Origin: JBBQVO01 sp038211505
GTDB taxonomy: Bacteria > Chloroflexota > Dehalococcoidia > DSTF01 > JACRBR01
Assembly (NCBI GenBank): GCA_038211505.1
Contig: JBBQVO010000181.1
Span: forward strand, 1-6,429
Length of the DNA stretch: 6,429 bases
Reading direction: 5' to 3'
Shown: positions 5,244-6,429 of the stretch, piece after piece
Numbering within the stretch: position 1 is the first letter of the stretch
How the letters are laid out: each line of letters starts with the position of its first letter
The notes under the pieces: model-generated
The model's database searches: none
The model's input: the letters and a program-made list of their open reading frames with translations, nothing else
Told to the model about the DNA's origin: nothing
Program-made: the position numbers and the translations under genes

Positions 5244-6023
5244 CTACGCGTTCCGGATCCGCAACCCGCCGTCGACAACAAGATGCGCGCCGTTGATGAA
5301 GCTCGCCGCCGGCAGCACGAGGCTCAGCGTCGCGTGCGCCACCTCCTCCGGATCGCCGTAGCGCTTGAGCGCGACGCGGCGGCGGGCGAACTTCTCTTTC
5401 GCTTCATCAGGAATGCCGGCGGTCATCGCCGTGCGGATCGGGCCGGGGCAGACGCAGTTGACGTTGATGCCCCGCGGCCCCAGCTCCACCGCCATCGATC
5501 GCGTCAGGCCGATGACGCCGTGCTTCGCCGCCGTGTACGGACTGGCGCCCGCCGTCGCGCCGAGGCCTTCCGTGGAGGCGATGTTGACGATGCGGCCGTC
5601 GCGATTGCGCGCGAGATCGGCGATGCAGGCACGGATCAGCCGTGCCTGCGCCGTCAGATTGACGGCGAACGTCAGCTGCCATGCCTTCTCCCACGCCTCG
5701 TGCTCGATCGGCGCGCCCATCGAGATGCCAGCGTTGTTGACGAGAATATCGATCGGCCCGAGATCGCCGCGGATGCGTGCGACAAGCGCATCGATCGCAG
5801 CGCCATCGGCGAGATCGGCGGCGTATGCTTGCGCCGTGCCGCCGGCTGCGCGCACCTCGGACGCCACGGCCTCGACGGCGTCCGCCTGCCGGTCGACGAG
5901 CGCGAGATGCGCGCCCTCATCGGCAAAGACGTATGCCGTCGCGCGGCCCATGCCACTGGCGGCGCCGGTGATGATCGCCACGCGTCCCGCGATCGATCGG
6001 CTGAGTGTGCTGAGTCGTGCCAT
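5244..6023 (-). CDS. Short-chain dehydrogenase/reductase (SDR), classical type
   Basis: The 259-residue length is typical for classical SDRs. The Rossmann motif TGAASGMG lies at 19-26. D44 at the end of beta-2 (LVDR) predicts NAD(H) over NADP(H). NNAG is at 96-99, and the catalytic tetrad is complete: N122, S150, Y163 and K167 (PYTAAKHGVIGL). It is followed by a NCVCPGPIRTAM segment, the usual cofactor/substrate loop, and a C-terminal INGAHLVVDGG. It oxidises or reduces an alcohol/ketone; the substrate is not predictable, though the form resembles FabG/glucose-dehydrogenase-like enzymes. The start is the ATG at 6023, giving the usual short lead before beta-1. The frame stays open to 6335, but that extension crosses the divergent promoter and the neighbouring gene and is low-complexity. 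No Shine-Dalgarno is visible; see the -10 box upstream. It is divergent from the beta-helix gene. Confidence 0.93.
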   Translation of the reverse strand: MARLSTLSRSIAGRVAIITGAASGMGRATAYVFADEGAHLALVDRQADAVEAVASEVRAAGGTAQAYAADLADGAAIDALVARIRGDLGPIDILVNNAGISMGAPIEHEAWEKAWQLTFAVNLTAQARLIRACIADLARNRDGRIVNIASTEGLGATAGASPYTAAKHGVIGLTRSMAVELGPRGINVNCVCPGPIRTAMTAGIPDEAKEKFARRRVALKRYGDPEEVAHATLSLVLPAASFINGAHLVVDGGLRIRNA

Positions 6024-6030
6024 CGCGGTG

Positions 6031-6036
6031 ACTATA
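6031..6036 (-). promoter_or_regulatory. -10 box placing the SDR mRNA start at or next to its ATG
   Basis: TATAGT on the minus strand (6036-6031) ends 7 nt before the ATG at 6023, so transcription would begin at about 6024-6023. With no Shine-Dalgarno present, this suggests a leaderless message. No strong -35 was found 16-18 nt upstream, so confidence is moderate. Confidence 0.4.
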
Positions 6037-6093
6037 TCGGATGAGCGTTCGAAGCTGACGACGGGGCGAAATTGACGGCGCGAAACACAAACG

Positions 6094-6121
6094 TTGACAT
6101 CGCACGGGACGGGCGGACAAT
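6094..6121 (+). promoter_or_regulatory. Sigma70-like promoter for the beta-helix gene
   Basis: A perfect TTGACA (6094-6099) is followed by 16 nt and GACAAT (6116-6121, 4/6). The start would be near 6128, leaving a leader of about 26 nt that holds the ribosome binding site. Confidence 0.5.
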
Positions 6122-6141
6122 GGACACATCCAACGCGCGTT

Positions 6142-6148
6142 GAAGGGG
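6142..6148 (+). promoter_or_regulatory. Shine-Dalgarno for the beta-helix gene
   Basis: GAAGGGG lies 5 nt before the ATG at 6154. The in-frame ATG at residue 8 has no such site, which supports the upstream start. Confidence 0.6.
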
Positions 6149-6153
6149 TTGAT

Positions 6154-6429
6154 ATGTCCGCACTTACTGGCCGAATGAACACACTGTTGCTCGTCGTCGT
6201 CATCATCATTGGGCTGGCGATCATCGCCATGCTGGCGACAGGCGCCCGCGGCGGCCCCCTCGATCCGCCCTCCGCCCCCGCGCCGACAGACGGCGTCCGC
6301 GACGCCGGCACCCCGATCTCCTCGCTGCCATTCACGATCTCGGCGCCGGGGCGATACTACGTGACGCGCGATCTGACGAGCGCAGCGACCAACCAGAACG
6401 GTGTGACGATCGCCGCCAGCGACGTCACA
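6154..6429 (+). CDS. Right-handed parallel beta-helix protein, N-terminal part (partial)
   Basis: Ninety-two residues are visible; the gene runs off the right edge. Residues 10-29 (LLLVVVIIIGLAIIAMLATG) form one hydrophobic signal or anchor segment, and the 31-50 stretch is a Pro/Ala linker. Then comes TPISSLPFTISAPGRYYV (53-70), TRDLT (71-75) and NGVTIAASDVT (82-92). This entry block is characteristic of secreted beta-helix (pectate-lyase-like/NosD-like) proteins in environmental bacteria: the phrase 'PISSLPFTI..PG.YY(L/V)T.(D/N)LT..NGI.I.ASDVTLDLNG' leads into stacked beta-helix coils. The protein is expected outside the cytoplasm, possibly anchored by the N-terminal helix. Whether it binds or cleaves polysaccharide cannot be told without the rest. 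It has its own promoter and is divergent from the SDR. Confidence 0.82.
   Translation, partial: MSALTGRMNTLLLVVVIIIGLAIIAMLATGARGGPLDPPSAPAPTDGVRDAGTPISSLPFTISAPGRYYVTRDLTSAATNQNGVTIAASDVT

Noticed and set aside
5283..6044. Plus-strand open frame (253 residues) antisense to the SDR
   Set aside because: It is an Arg-rich shadow; the minus strand encodes a complete SDR catalytic tetrad.
6024..6335. N-terminal extension of the SDR by 104 residues
   Set aside because: It would cross the divergent promoter and the beta-helix gene; the extra sequence is low-complexity and classical SDRs begin near the chosen ATG.

Overview
The window is GC-rich bacterial chromosomal DNA, with strong G/C bias at third codon positions. 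It holds seven genes in small divergent and convergent groups, separated by repeat-bearing intergenic stretches. No phage, plasmid, transposase, CRISPR, rRNA or tRNA signal was seen. An F420-type (Ddn-like) oxidoreductase, a DUF5661 protein, a parallel beta-helix protein with a 'TPISSLPFTISAPGRYYV'-type entry, and intergenic repeats of the CCCCTCTCCC / GATTCTGAGCGA type together suggest a soil or environmental bacterium. Acidobacteriota (for example Vicinamibacteria-like) or Chloroflexota would fit, but this is inference from style and not a placement.

Left part (1-2859 and on to 3689): two genes run leftward and two run rightward from one 139-bp divergent promoter region. Leftward are a polytopic flippase-like protein of the LPG_synthase_TM/UPF0104 family (912-2000) and, 21 bp downstream, the N-terminal 296 residues of a GT-C-like membrane glycosyltransferase that continues beyond base 1. 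Rightward are two class I SAM-dependent methyltransferases (2140-2859 and 2856-3689) joined by an ATGA stop/start overlap. A lipid-linked sugar glycosyltransferase, a flippase-like protein and two small-molecule methyltransferases around one promoter region suggest a cell-surface glycolipid or polysaccharide decoration module. The substrate cannot be read from the sequence.

Middle part (3690-5243): a 296-bp gap holds a degenerate two-copy repeat in which each copy can form a hairpin with a 12-nt loop. A short gene for an 86-residue DUF5661 protein (3986-4246) follows and converges on a leftward gene for a 139-residue deazaflavin (F420)-dependent nitroreductase-family protein (4333-4752). The 491-bp gap after that is a repeat island. 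It contains an exact head-to-tail duplication of a 117/118-bp unit, each copy with a 9-10 bp GC hairpin, then an inverted-repeat element and a 7-bp minisatellite.

Right part (5244-6429): a leftward short-chain dehydrogenase/reductase (SDR) with a complete catalytic tetrad has no ribosome binding site, but a TATAGT hexamer lies just upstream of its ATG, so it may be leaderless. Divergent from it, behind a perfect TTGACA -35 box, begins a membrane-anchored or secreted right-handed beta-helix protein that runs off the right edge.

I did not find a clearly new biological system. The best leads are the structured repeat before the DUF5661 gene, the tandem hairpin unit at 4863-5097, and the divergent glycolipid-type gene set.
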